Part shown: piece after piece, positions 47,116-58,899 of the stretch
Numbering within the stretch: position 1 is the stretch's first letter
How the letters are laid out: each line of letters opens with the position of its first letter
Origin: Platycnemis pennipes
Taxonomy: Eukaryota; Arthropoda; Insecta; Odonata; Platycnemididae
Length of the DNA: 64,000 nucleotides
Direction of reading: 5' to 3'
NCBI GenBank assembly: GCA_933228895.1
Contig: OW121850.1
Coordinates: forward strand, 29,583,773 to 29,647,772
Program-made: the position numbers and the translations under genes
The notes under the pieces: generated by a model
Seen by the model: only the letters and a program-made list of their open reading frames with translations
Databases searched by the model: none
What the model was told of the DNA's origin: nothing

Positions 47116-49549
47116 AAAGGCTTCCCCATGGATTCTTGAATTTGAACGATTCATTTTTAATTTAAAGTAACTACATAGTAAGTACTAATTCACGCGGCAA
47201 ACTCGAGGGTATCAATAGCCCTTATATACTACACCCCCACACAAAACTCCTTAGTTCGGAACTTATCCAATGTGATATCCAGTACATTAATTTAATTGGT
47301 GTTGTAACTGCAATATAGGTAAAAGTTTTCCAAGCGATTATGGAGTAACATAAGCTCTTATACTGCTGTTTTAAGATATTCATTTTCAAGAAAATGTGAG
47401 GTTTACAAAAAGTGAACTCGAAGAGTTATACCTGCCAGCGTTTTTTTCTTCCTCATTTTTCACACGCGTACTCTCAGGGCTAAAAGCATTTTACTAAGAA
47501 TTAAATTTGTACATTTCGTACTGCTAAATCATCTTGCGCAGAGAAATATTATATCTTTCTACAGCAGGCGATCTCTACAGACATAACTTTTACAAATGAG
47601 TCTATTACTTGGGCTTCATATTAAAAAACAAACTTGTTGACTCAAATTAACCTCAATTGTAATTTCTGCCTTTGTAAATGTCAGTACGACAAATAATTGC
47701 TGAAATTAAGAAAGGGAATTGAAGAGCATGAAGTCTAAAGCAAAGAAATTCGCACTCACTGCACAGTTTTTTCTTACTTCTCCCTTAGACGTTACAACTC
47801 AGAGAGAGACATTCTTGAGACGATATTTAAGCGTGATGACCTTGGAAGGGAATTGTGTAAATATTAAAAGAACGAAATTATGAGAAATGACGCAATTAAG
47901 AGAGCTAATTAATTAAGAAAACTAAAACTTCGTTTAATTACTGAAAACAAATCTTTTTCTTAGAAGAATAGGGTTATACGGAATCAAAAATCACCACCGT
48001 CTAATTTAATAATGTATAAACTCTCTCGTAAACAGAAAATAATGACAGAATAGCAAAAATGTGTCGGGTATTAAGTCAAAGAATCATAAGTATCATCATT
48101 ATAAGAACCTGTACAGCATTAGTAGGTTTTATACCCCTACCTTCTAATTCCCAAGTACATGCCATCTCTAACTTTCTTTCCCTGCCAATTAATCATGTTT
48201 CTTACATTAGACTCCTATTCGCATCTTCTTATCTTTACTCTCTTCATAAACTACTCCTTCGGTCATTTTGAATTCCGTACTGGAATTTCACCGGCTACTT
48301 CCTTTTCTCCCGTGCAATGCTTATCTTTATCTCTCCACCCACCAGATCCTTTCCATTCGCCTCCACACTACGGTAGCTAAACCTCCAATTACTGTTCCTT
48401 TTCTTTCCGCAAAAGTCAGTTTTCGCAATCACAAGACGCAAAGAACTACTTTTCACCCGTATCCATTCATACCACTACTCCACGACCTCCTCAATTTACC
48501 TCTTTTCGTGAATGCTTACCCGGCTAGCATAACTCTTCCACAGTTGTGAACCGCCCGTAACCTACAAATACACCCAAGAGGGGGATAAGTATGTCATAAT
48601 ACAAAAAATTAAAAATAGTTCAGATAGGGGAGAGAAAAATGCGAAAAAAAGTTTAGAGAATTTGGAATATGAGGAAGAGATAAATCATGAAATGAAATCA
48701 GAAAGTTGTGGTTAGTTAAATTTAGAATGCTAAGCAAAACGATCATTATTTAGGATATTAGACCATGAAACCCATATATTTAAGACCCAGGTGATTTTGT
48801 AAAGACATAGTGGTGTCAAATTTTGGTGTTAGCCGCGCAGCTTTAAAGATTAACCTCAGAGCGGAGTGATTTTATTGTAACACAACCGGATGGGTTTGAG
48901 GAACGGCGATAAATCGACGCGATAGAAATGAAATCTTGAAAGTTTGGAGATCGACTCTTGATAGTTACTCCAAGTTTCGAAACTCCAGCGATAATACACT
49001 TCCAGCACCTATTCCGCTTCACTCTTTGGAAAGTAACTTGAGCCAAATCTCCAAATCGCGATAGATCACGTTTGGGCTTTAAATTTGTAGACGGGTAATA
49101 CTTCGTGACCTCGCACCCATGCTGAATGCTGCGAGCCACTTCAAGCTACCAAGCTGCTCACATCGAAGTTCAGATTATTGAAAAATGTCACATATCACAC
49201 GAAGGGGCGCGAAGGACGAATTGTGACGAGACAACTTTTACAGCGGCGCGACTGCGAAGAGTGCTTAATTGGTCAAAAAGGTAGAATAGGATGATAAGAA
49301 ATGGTAGCAACCGTGTGGACAGGTAGGGGGCATGTTTTCAAGGGAAGTAAACTGTTTATTTCAGCGTTTCACAAAGTTTTTCAGCCAAGTAGCAGGTCCT
49401 TTAAGACGCCAAAGTTTCACTTGGAATCCCAAGAGATGCTTAATCCCATCTGTGTTTTCAAGTCTGTACCTGCACTTATAGACGCGTCAGACTGGGAGGA
49501 AGTGTATAAGGATAATAATGGAAGGGAAAGGAGGACAGGTCGAGAAAGA
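47116..49549. other. No gene recognised; long A+T-rich stretch
   Basis: Frames at 48059-48549 are long enough to list (70-93 codons) but overlap in three phases and encode proline/serine-rich text without a recognised domain. Nor is the 89-codon frame at 49301-49570 recognised. Confidence 0.45.
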
Positions 49550-49815
49550 GAAACTTGGCTTAGTCAATAGCCTTGGTGCCTCTTAACGAGAGGCACCAAG
49601 GGGACCTGAGAGTCCCATCCAGACGTGCGGATTACTGTACCGATTGTTTTTCACAAAGCCAAGTAAGGACCGGATTTCCAATGAAAAATATCCTTCGCTT
49701 TTGATCCGAACGAGGGCCCTGCAGGGGCCTGGTTCGAATCCCGAAAGGTTTTTCCTGCTTCTCCTGGTTCGAGGCAGTTCTCTAATCACTACATTAACCC
49801 CACCTCTTAGGAGAT
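49550..49815 (-). mobile_element. SINE family A copy, reverse, rearranged
   Basis: CTTAACGAGAGGCACCAAGG at 49583 and GTAAGGACCGGATTTCCAAT at 49664 fit the reversed family. The head region has two B-box-like words, GAACGAGGGCCCTGC and GGTTCGAATCCCG, suggesting a rearranged or duplicated head. It ends with CTACATTAACCCCACCTC at 49788-49805. Confidence 0.65.
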
Positions 49816-51420
49816 GCATCTATGGGAGATGCTTAGTGTTTAGCTCATCATTTTATGTTCTTTGTGGCATAATATACACTTTATTTTTACGGAAGTATGA
49901 ATACTAAGGTAAATACTAATAAAGGAAGAAATAGTAAAAAAATAACTTGAGATATTGATAACTAAAACATAAAAGAGATTTTGAGAATCATCAGTAGGTT
50001 GTACTTGGCAAGCACGACAGATAGAGGTAATTACAGTGACGATTAGAACTATCTATGATTACTGCTTTCAGCTACCGAGATGACTCCAACCTGCAATGTA
50101 AAGAAAGTACTTATCGTTTGATGGAAGTTTATCGTTTTTCCCTTTTGATGAAATTAGCTATTTTTAGCCACCTTCATAACTTCCGCGATGCACAGTTTGG
50201 TAAAAACTGGTTTATCTTGTACTATGAGTGTACTGAATATTTTTTAGTAAGAATACGAAATAAAACACTAAATCTCACAGAATATTGATATTTTCATCTA
50301 GACTGCAATAATAATCCTTATTACGGTTCTAAAATTTACGTCTCCATTTCCTTTTTCACTTCAACTTCAGAATGGTGACGACAAAAATATTTCGTGGGTA
50401 CTAGCATTTAATTAGCGAAAGAGGCTTGATTTTTAAAATACTCGAATGCATTCAAGTAGAATGAAATTAGAAAAAAATGGATTTATTATTAGTCTATGCA
50501 CGTTATATACGTATACATATGTATTATATAATGAGAAGTAGGAAAAATCGTCCAATATATCTGTATGGTTTCTGATCTTATCTTACAATAGGGTGGCTCC
50601 TTCATCAAAAATAATAAAATTCAATTATTGCCGTTCGTGCCCCACCACATATTTTATTCATTGCAGGCTTATAATTTGAATTGGGAAATCCTAGTTAACT
50701 AGAAAATTAAATGTTAATTTTAAGTTCATTTGAAAAAGCTCACAAATGACGGGACAGCGCAGCTTTTTTGCTGAAGTAATAGGTGTATAGTTTCCGTTGC
50801 GAGGCATTTAAGAGCCCCAAAGAGCTAGATAGATAAATAGATATTCATTTATGTGTTATGGCACGCCCTATAAGAACAAATACCTTATTATTGCAAAACA
50901 GCTCGGACTTTTACACAATAGTTACACACATTCAACAAAGCATACATTTAGCACAGATAGATATACATAATATTGCATAGATTTCCTGCTTTTACATAAC
51001 TCACTAATGTTGTCGCTTAGTTTATTCTTTAAGATTACATTTTGGTAACAGATTCAAATCTAAATTTAACCATTCTGTAATTCCAATAAATATTTATATT
51101 TTTTTTACCGTTCAGTGGACGAACTTTGTTTTTGATCCATAGGAAGGGGTTTCCAAAATTTCATTGAAGTTATTAGAAAGGAGTTTTGGTAGGTGGTGGT
51201 ATGATATCTTGGGCTGGAAAACATGTATTAATAATCGCCTGTGAAAACTATCACAGCTCAGAAGGTCTCCTCCGCAGAAACATGGAATTAATAGTCGTTT
51301 TTCAGGTTCCTACGCTTCCTTCTCCTGGAGTCCTCTGCTACTTTAAGCATGGCGTGAAGTCCGCGCAAATATGGGCCAACCTCACATTACGCTCAGTAAA
51401 ATGAATATTAACAGTTTTTA
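49816..51420. other. No gene recognised; A+T-rich DNA
   Basis: Near 50825 GCTAGATAGATAAATAGATA could be the reversed tail of a LINE. No coding sequence is attached. Confidence 0.4.
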
Positions 51421-51527
51421 AATGAATCAACTGAATAAATACTTATAAATAAATCAACTGAATAAATACTTATAAATAAATCAACTGAATAAATACTTAT
51501 AAATAAATCAACTGAAAATAAACTAAT
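51421..51527. repeat. Tandem repeat, 27-bp unit, about 4 copies
   Basis: TCAACTGAATAAATACTTAT starts at 51427, 51454 and 51481, and TCAACTGA again at 51508, exactly 27 bases apart. The first three units are nearly identical; the fourth is diverged. Confidence 0.9.
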
Positions 51528-51589
51528 TGAATAAATGTACCTCAGATACTAGTTAATAATCTTTCACGGAGTTCACGGTTTACTTGGAA

Positions 51590-51646
51590 CAGAGTCCTCT
51601 AGACTAATAAACTATTAGTTTATTATTGGCAATCCAGAGGACTCTG
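51590..51646. repeat. Stem-loop with 11-bp perfect stem
   Basis: CAGAGTCCTCT at 51590-51600 pairs with AGAGGACTCTG at 51636-51646. TAATAAAC and GTTTATTA inside give a partial inner stem. Confidence 0.65.
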
Positions 51647-52189
51647 GATTGGAATCATCAGCAGCAACACCTAGCGGCAGGGAGTGGAAATATCTTTTCG
51701 GTCACACGTAAAATTTACCAGCATGCAATAGTTTGCCGTTGAGTTTTCGCACCGTTGAGTTTTTTCACTTTTTTAATAAATGAGGAAAAATACTTAATGT
51801 CGTTTATAAATTGAACAGCTTGAAATGCGTACCTCAGAGGCTATAAACTTTTGATCAAGACAAAAAAAAATAGGAAACTAACCTCTGACGATGGTGAACC
51901 TGGCTAAGGACGGCTATTTCAAAACACAAAAAATTATTGGAAAGTGTTTGGATATTTAGTTCATTGCATGTGTCGGAATTTCTGTAACACCTGTCTAGAT
52001 GACATAAAAGGTCCGTACATGATTTTTTTAACGACCAAAATGACAAACGCAAAATCGCAGACATCGATTGTGTTTTAGTCTGTTGCTTGCCGAGGCTGGT
52101 AACGTTTCCAGTGACAGTCGCGTAGGAAAAAGTGAGTTGAATAATTACAGAGGAAACCCTCAAATGTAGCAAATAGTGGTAAAAAAATC

Positions 52190-52310
52190 ATATGAGAAAA
52201 GGGGGAATAAGTATGGGAACTTGTTTGCTGAAAGATGATAGAGGAATAAAGTGCAGGGCTGTATCAATCCTATCTTGGGATTGATGACAAGTGACGCTGA
52301 TAATTACGAA
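52190..52310 (+). pseudogene. LINE 3' end fragment (possible)
   Basis: CCTATCTTGGGATTGATGAC with flanking GCTGATAAT parallels CCTATCCTAGGGTTGATGAC and GTGATAAT at the end of the LINE fragment at 22.9 kb. Internal stops occur. Only about 100 bases can be aligned. Confidence 0.45.
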
Positions 52311-55300
52311 GTTTCAAATATTCCCACAGGAAATTTTAAGACATCTATTAGTTTGTTAGACGAAAATGACAATTTTCTTAATCCCTATATTCCCAGTTCT
52401 ACGTTCTTTCTAAGGTTTTAAAAAAAACCTGGTGTATCCTTACAGTTATGCTTCCCTAACAACACATCTAGGTTTCCAAGCCTCTTTATGAATTTCCTAT
52501 TGTATGAAAATACGGCGATACTTCACTATTTCTGAGCCAATGAATGTTTCGTCCAATATATATACCTAAAATTCTGAAAAGTACATATATTAAGCTCCAT
52601 CCATTCGTATGCAATTCAATGAAGAGTTTCGATGGACAACCCTGAAAACGTCATCCTTTATAATGTGGGCCATTATGATCAGGAAGTCATGAGAATTTAA
52701 GTGGCTACACATGTTTCCATCAGACGATACCACCTGTTTGAATGAGAAGGAAGACTGATATTCTCTCACAGCTTTATACTACCAATGGTTTCCTTTCGAT
52801 TTTTGATTTTGAATGCCGTAACAACCGGGAGAATAATTCATGCCTGAAGTCAGAGGGTTATTGTTAAAATAGCCGTCATGCATACGGAGAACTTAATTGA
52901 TACAGATGTCGCAATTGGATCTTCATAAGTTAGAAACTAGTTTTTATAGCAATATTAATTGTAACGAGTCCCACTGCTAATATACAGATCGACGGAACTG
53001 GACATTACGGTGGAAGATGACGTAGTTCGGAGTTTTCATGAATTCTTCGTAATGAAGAAATCAGAGCCACTCAGGAAATAGAAGGTACCTTTTTAAAGGA
53101 AAGGAATTTACCTTTAAGAAGATACCGGAAAACTTTCTTCGATGCTAAAATAATTTGGACGACAGGTGAATTTTCATGAAATTTAATAAATTCGACATTG
53201 GGTAAGGCAGGAGCTCCATTTTGTATGTAAATAATGTTTAGCAGCCAAAAATATATTCTTATATGGCAATGGCTCGAAAATATTCTATCAGCACATTTAA
53301 TTATTGATTACAGTTTTTTTTAATATACCTTTAAATATTTCAAGCTATTGAGGAACAGATTCCTGCTTACAGTTTCATCCCCAAGTTCTTGCTTGATTTT
53401 ACCTCCGACTTATACTTTCAAAAATTAAGCCAAACAATCGGTTATATTCCTCACACATACGCGTTTGAAAATGTCAATGCAGCGTGATAAACCATATATA
53501 TGAAGATTTCCATAATTTTTGGAACAATGAAACGCCTATCCGCGAATGATGGAGAAATATAAGTTTAGTAAAGGCCATTTCCATCTCAAATCATGCAGGA
53601 GGTGCAGTGTGACCATCATGGATTTTTCTCCAAAAAATATATGTTATAGACCAATAAGAGACATTCAAAAATCTGCCTTTTTTATTTTTATATATTGATT
53701 TTTTATGAACTTACAGCCATTTAAAAAATCACCTAAAATGGTCGTTTTAACAAGCAAGGGGAAAACTGTGAATTTTCAAATGTCTCTGATTTGGCCAATA
53801 ATGAAGCTAGGATGTTGAAGATTTTTTTGTTTTGCAGTGCTTTCTTTGTATTTGTATTCCATGCTTTGAAAAAAGTTGGAAGTTAAATGGGAAATGGAGT
53901 ATAAATTTCACAATTGTTTAAAAATCAGAAAATTGTTCTAACTTTAACATTTTTTTTACAGCTATGAAATGTGTTAAAAGAGTAAAATTCAGTTTTACAG
54001 GTATCACTTATTCATATTAGTGACAGCATATTTTTTAATACCTCTGATAATGTTGCATTTCCATGAAATATGCCTTCAAAGTATGAACAATTGCCATTTT
54101 TGCATAAACAAAAGAGGCTATATTTCAAAAAACCCATCTTTAAAAATTATGAAAATTGGCTAAAATATACCAGGAGTGATGAGCATTAAGCCCATGCAAA
54201 AAGAGTGGGCAATATTTTGGAATTGAAACATTTTAAAATGTTTCAATTACAAGGATGAGATTAATTTAAAGTGTCAGAATAGGAAGCGTTAAGAAATAGA
54301 ATTCATTACCGGAATACAGAAGCGTTACAAAGGAGTCTAAGAGAGACGATTATTAGTGTGAGTAGTCAAAGCTATAGACCGGTCTCTCGCAGACTCAGCC
54401 ATGACTCAAGCGCATTATAATTTCGCCTATTTGGCGCACAAAGCGAGATAGAAATTCAATTAAGCACTGAAGATATTTGCTGTGGGCGCAAATCTTATGC
54501 TTACTCTTTGTCTCATTAAGAGCACCGTAATTTAAAGAGCCCCGAATACTAATGCCCGAATATCAGATCCATTTTTCTTCATATCATCTTCACGTCTTTT
54601 GGGTCCTTCTAATAAAAATTAAATAGACAGATGCCGTAGGAAACTATATTCTTAATTACAATTGATAAAGCCTGTGTTTTAATTAGATTTATGAACGTAA
54701 TTAAAGGGTTAAATACGGCCGTTTATTAAAACTTTCAAATAAGAGACGCTGTTGTTCTTTAATCAAAGGATTTTGTATAATCATGTATAGAGGATTTATG
54801 TTTAAAAAACTACTATAAGAGTCATGCTTGAGGAAATTGGAGATCATCATATAACCCTTTTGCTATAATGGCTAAGATTATTCATATTGTTGAATTTATT
54901 TCTCTGCCACGAAATACGATCTCATCTAAAGAATTTATTTTTCAAAATTTACTACAAAGATTAAAATGTAACGGTGAATTAGATATTTTTCTAAAAAAGG
55001 GAATGTAGTGAATATAACATTTTGATGAATTTTGAATTGGCGAAAGGAAAGAAGTAAACTATCAAAGGTGATAGGAAGTAAAAAAGTCACGCGTTTTTAC
55101 CGCAAAATATATAAATTTATAAAACGGCATTACTCAGGTAACCGCCATGAATGTGAGAGTAAGAATGGTAAGTAAAAAAAAGAAGTAGGTAATTGAATAG
55201 GTGGTTGAGTTACATATATAAGCTCAATAGAATTTATCAACACTTGCGAGAGAATTCGCGATGAATATTACGCGTACTTCACAATTCACTGATTTTTTCC

Positions 55301-55330
55301 ATAAGAAGAATACATCGCCACTTTTCAGGC
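52311..55330. other. No gene recognised; longest A+T-rich stretch
   Basis: About 3 kb with no recognised coding, RNA or mobile sequence. It contains the palindrome at 54222-54247 and loosely inverted words around GAGACATT near 53660 and AATGTCTC near 53780. Confidence 0.5.
54222..54247. repeat. Perfect 26-bp palindrome
   Basis: ATTGAAACATTTT is followed directly by its own reverse complement, with no loop. It lies in A+T-rich DNA with no other feature. Confidence 0.85.
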
Positions 55331-55458
55331 ATGCGTCGATTGGAGCAAATCTGTTACTCTTTTATAGCAGACTTGATCACGATCTCGCGAGTTTTTTCTT
55401 TTCACATTCAACGTCAACGCACTGATCTTTTTCTCTTCTTTGGTTTGGATTTTCACAG

Positions 55459-55599
55459 ATCCAAGAGAGCTTCAGAATCATTCGTGCCTCCACATCGGAA
55501 GATCAGATCTCGTATCTCGGAAGAAAAATCAATACCAGAAGGAAGCAGGCGTATTGCGTGTCTGAGTCTTGGGTGAACGTGACGGCTCATATATTATAG
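55459..55599 (+). CDS. Weak candidate exon, function unknown
   Basis: A long pyrimidine tract and TTTTCACAG end at 55458. The following 46 codons are open to TAG at 55597-55599 (starting IQESFRIIRAS). The segment is less A+T-rich than its flanks and has no recognised domain; a second overlapping frame (55331-55576) is equally open. This could easily be chance. Confidence 0.18.
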   Translation: MQESFRIIRASTSEDQISYLGRKINTRRKQAYCVSESWVNVTAHIL

Positions 55600-55874
55600 C
55601 TGAACTTCTCCATGAGCCCATGATCAAAGCCCATCAAAATAATTTTCCATTGGCTGAACAAAACGTGGGAATGTAAGATATGCTGAAACCGAAGGCATGA
55701 GATAAATCTAGCAAATATTTGTTTGTGAATAGTGAACAATATTTGAAAAATCAGCATGATTCAGTTTCTGAGGAAGAGTAAACTTAAGGCGACCCCGATG
55801 GATCACGAAAGCATAAATTAATGAATTTTTCAAAAAAGTGTAAAAATACGGCAAAAATAAATTACGCTGGTTGA

Positions 55875-56199
55875 TATTTAAACGGGATCAACCAAGGACA
55901 GAGATCATCTCAAAGTACATGTACGCATGAGATGTTAGTAGTCCCTGAATTTCAGCACGGAAGCCCTTTGTCGCTCATTTCACATATTGCATCCTATTTA
56001 TGGAATGAGATGCCGCCTGGCATTCGTGGAGCCTCATCAATTACCACATTCAAGCGTCTACTTTTCAATTATTTATTTGTGAGAGAAGATACCAATTAAT
56101 TTCTGATGTTAAGCAATGTATTGCCTTATTATTTCTTTAATACAACACAATTCACTTGAATAAATATATATGTATCTATCTATCTACTAGTGCAACGAA
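55875..56199 (+). pseudogene. LINE ORF2 C-terminal fragment and tail
   Basis: A 74-codon frame ends at TAA 56097-56099 and contains FQHGSPLSLISHIASYLWNE followed by MPPGIRGASSITTFKRLLFN. This is the C-terminal signature of many LINE reverse-transcriptase proteins, where a S-x-LWN-x-(L/M)P motif precedes a FKR-x-L ending. The upstream frame is closed by TGA at 55872, so the copy is 5'-truncated. After the stop come AATAAA at 56159-56164 and a TATC-repeat tail near 56171-56188, as expected of a LINE 3' end. Confidence 0.82.
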
Positions 56200-56252
56200 C
56201 TAACGTACGTAGAAGAATCTAACAAATTATTATTCACGTAATCATTGGCTAC

Positions 56253-56457
56253 TGATCGAAGGGTCCCGGGTTCAAATCCGGGTGAAGCCTTTGGACGCCC
56301 CGGAACGAAAAATTCTCACAGTGAGAGGAGGCCCAGGGAAAGGAACTGGCCCCACTACCCTGAATATGTGAAATTCACTCGCACGTGGCTTAGTCAGGGG
56401 TGAGCTCTGCCCTCACCTATCAAAAACCAACCTTCGGGTTGAATCACTGAGTGAGTG
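56253..56457 (+). mobile_element. SINE family B copy
   Basis: A B box GGGTTCAAATCCGGG, then AGGGAAAGGAACTGGCCCCA, TACCCTGAATATGTGAAATT, GGCTTAGTCAGGGGTGAGCT and the end CCAACCTTCGGGTTGAATCA with a GAGT-repeat tail. Closest to the copy at 14.27 kb. Confidence 0.85.
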
Positions 56458-56554
56458 AGTAATCATTAACTCTGGCGGTTAGTGGTTCCTTTAAAAGAAT
56501 TTAAGCCACCTAGTAAAAGAGCGGTGGTTTGTAGGATACGACGTCGGTGTAGAT

Positions 56555-56823
56555 CAGGGGTCCCCAAAGCGTAGACCGCCGACCCCTTAAAGAACTTTTC
56601 CACTCTTTTTGGGATTGGGATATGCACTTCTTTTCAGCAAATCACACCTATGCGCCACCCTATGTGCGAGTATGTACTAGTCAATACGTCACCGTGTGTA
56701 TTGTATTAGTAATTCACAACTAACTTTTTGCCAACGACCTCCTATCGAACCCCGTGCTGAATTCGACCCAACAATGTCATGCCGACCCGTGAGAGTCGAT
56801 ATCGACCACTTTGGAGACCCCTG
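56555..56823. mobile_element. hAT-type MITE, 269 bp
   Basis: The ends are CAGGGGTCCCCAAAG on the left and CTTTGGAGACCCCTG on the right, an inverted pair with one mismatch over 15 bp. CAGGGGTC-type tips are widespread in hAT transposons of animals. No transposase inside. The 8-bp duplication expected of hAT is not evident (left GTGTAGAT, right ACGTAATC), which suggests mutation or a rearranged insertion. Confidence 0.75.
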
Positions 56824-56829
56824 ACGTAA

Positions 56830-57270
56830 TCGAATGCTCGTAAAAGTGACTCGAAACGTGGCCTCGAGAGGAGCCTCCCACGGGGATTTACGAGCAGGAA
56901 CGCTTTCGCTTCCACGAGCGCATTCTCTCTCGACACACAAGGAGCCGTTCGGCGCGCATGGAATTTTCGTCGCCTCGTTTTCAAGTTCGGGCACACCTAA
57001 GACTGATCACGCCCGGCCATCTTCCCACCACGACTTCCGGAGCCATTTTCCCCCGGCGGCATTCCGGACGAGTACGCAAATTGTCGCGGGATAAGTGGAT
57101 GAATGAATGAATGAGCGATGAGGAGAGTGGGAGGAGGATGAGATCAGGAGAGGGAGGAGTCAGCACAGACAAGAAGAGTTGGGGGGTGCAATACGAGCAG
57201 GTATAATGGGGGTGTGGAGGGTTGCGAAAAGAGGAATGCCGAACGAGGGTAGTAGGTTGGGACGAGAGCG
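56830..57270. other. GC-rich CpG island-like segment
   Basis: CG-dense text (TTCGGCGCGCATGG at 56948, ATTTTCCCCCGGCGGCATTC at 57043) followed by a purine-rich tract 57115-57180. Frames of 84-110 codons overlap on both strands without recognised domains. Confidence 0.4.
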
Positions 57271-57404
57271 GAAGAATTATGCATGGAAAAGTGCGCTTGA
57301 AGTAACCGAGCAATACAGCGATAATTTACGCATGTTAAACTTCTTTCTTAATGTCAACTGCGTTGTCACTGATTGCTTGACGAATACTCCGTCACAGTTT
57401 TGGT

Positions 57405-57722
57405 ATTTAAGGGAGGCAACCGACAACGAAACACATTAACGTCATTAAGGATGGGTGATTATTTGGCATGGTGCAGGAATTAAGGAGTGGAGAAATTGTG
57501 GAGAGAATGGTGTCAGCATTGAGCTGGTCTCATTGAAGGGCGCCAAAGGATCCGCCATTTTACGTCCAATCCGTCAGAGTACTGGACTTGAAGTGAAATC
57601 CGCACAGAACTTGAATATGTAGTGCCACTGAAAAGTTAGACGCTTCCGCGATTTTGACCCATACGTCGAGGATGGGAGGTCAATTATTCCATTCCAAAGA
57701 CTGGAATGATGCCACCATATCA
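57405..57722 (-). mobile_element. SINE family A copy, reverse, diverged
   Basis: Reversed tail GGGAGGCAACCGACAACG at 57410-57427, GGATGGGTGATTATTTGG, the GGTGTCAGCATTGAGC block at 57510, GGGCGCCAAAGGATCCGCCA at 57538, and a weak head around 57640-57715. The B box is badly damaged. Confidence 0.72.
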
Positions 57723-58292
57723 ATCACTTTATTCAAATAAATTACATATTACTTCGAGAGGAAAAAAGAGACCAGAGATATCTGTAGATGCATCCTTGAT
57801 AGGGAACCTAGTTATACATCCAGGGTACTTCTTCCGCTGTCTCCACATTGAATCACTAACAAGGAATAACGGCCGTGAGAATATCAATACTATTGAGTAA
57901 ATACAAATGCTGGTGTAAAAACGTTGATCCAAAATTTCCATCTCCATTCCCCATAATCAAACGACGAATTTCGGCAACAGCAATTATTAAATATCGCAAA
58001 TGCCTTTTATCTTCAATCGCCATTAACGCAATGCCATACCACCGGTATTTTCCGTGAGGCCAAAGTAATTCGCGCCTGAAAGTTCCAAAAATGAGATCAA
58101 TATCAACCATGACTTCAACTCCATGTGAACGTGACGAACGTAGCGGGGAGAAAGTTAGGTATATAGTCAATCATAAAGAAATTGCTAAAACTAAGGTTCA
58201 TGATAGCGATGAGTGTAATTTTTATGAAAAATTACTTCCTTTAGCTGCTGATCTTGTTCCTTTAATGCCTATAGAAATCCACTGGTAAAGAG
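57723..58292. other. No gene recognised
   Basis: Frames of 60-104 codons on both strands in A+T-rich DNA. No recognised domain. Confidence 0.45.
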
Positions 58293-58400
58293 GACGTCTT
58301 GGCAGCTTAATTGGTAGAGCACCTGTCCAGAAGAGTCCAGGTTCGAATCCAAGTCAATATGATAGATTTTTTCTCTGCAGATTTTCTGCTGTGCATTTTC
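58293..58400 (+). mobile_element. SINE family C copy
   Basis: A clear tRNA-like head: A-box-like TTGGCAGCTTAATTGGTAGA at 58299-58318 and B box AGGTTCGAATCC at 58339-58350. Then GTCAATATGATAGATTTTTT and CTCTGCAG follow, as in the copy at 18.74 kb. Confidence 0.75.
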
Positions 58401-58566
58401 AGCGGTCAACTTTGTTAAGGTTTTCGCCAAATGTTCGCAATCTTTGAATTTGCTGATACAAAACTCAGTTACCTCACATTCTACTTCAACAATGGTGAGA
58501 GTGACATATTCAAGGAATGGGGACAGTTGAGGGTAAACACCCTGATTAGTATAACACAGGGGGAGA

Positions 58567-58770
58567 GATAATAGGTGAACAAATACTTTGCAATTTAAAA
58601 AATACATTTATTGAATATGGCTAGTTTCGCCGCACTGTAGCATCCTCAGGTTAATGTAGGCCCTCAAAGTCTATATCAACCAGAGGATGCTACAGTGTAG
58701 CAAAGCTAGTCGTGTTTAATAAATATCTCTTTTAAATTGTGGATTAGCAAAGTATTTGTTCACCTACTAC
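58567..58770. repeat. Long inverted repeat (hairpin), about 90-bp arms
   Basis: The left arm (58567-58652) includes ATAGGTGAACAAATACTTTG and CACTGTAGCATCCTCAGGTT. The right arm (58678-58770) includes AACCAGAGGATGCTACAGTG and CAAAGTATTTGTTCACCTAC, which are their reverse complements with few mismatches. About 85 percent of the arm pairs by eye; the loop is about 25 bases. The GATGCTACAG...CTAGT words resemble tails of Penelope-like elements, so this may be two such tails head to head. Confidence 0.88.
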
Positions 58771-58899
58771 AGCATGGATTTCCACCAAGTGTAAGGCTGC
58801 TTCCATCAACAACCAGGAGAGATTACACACAGCATCCCAAATTCTCACGGAAACAGGACCGCAAACGGAACCTCAGAATCCTCAAGTTCACTCACAATA

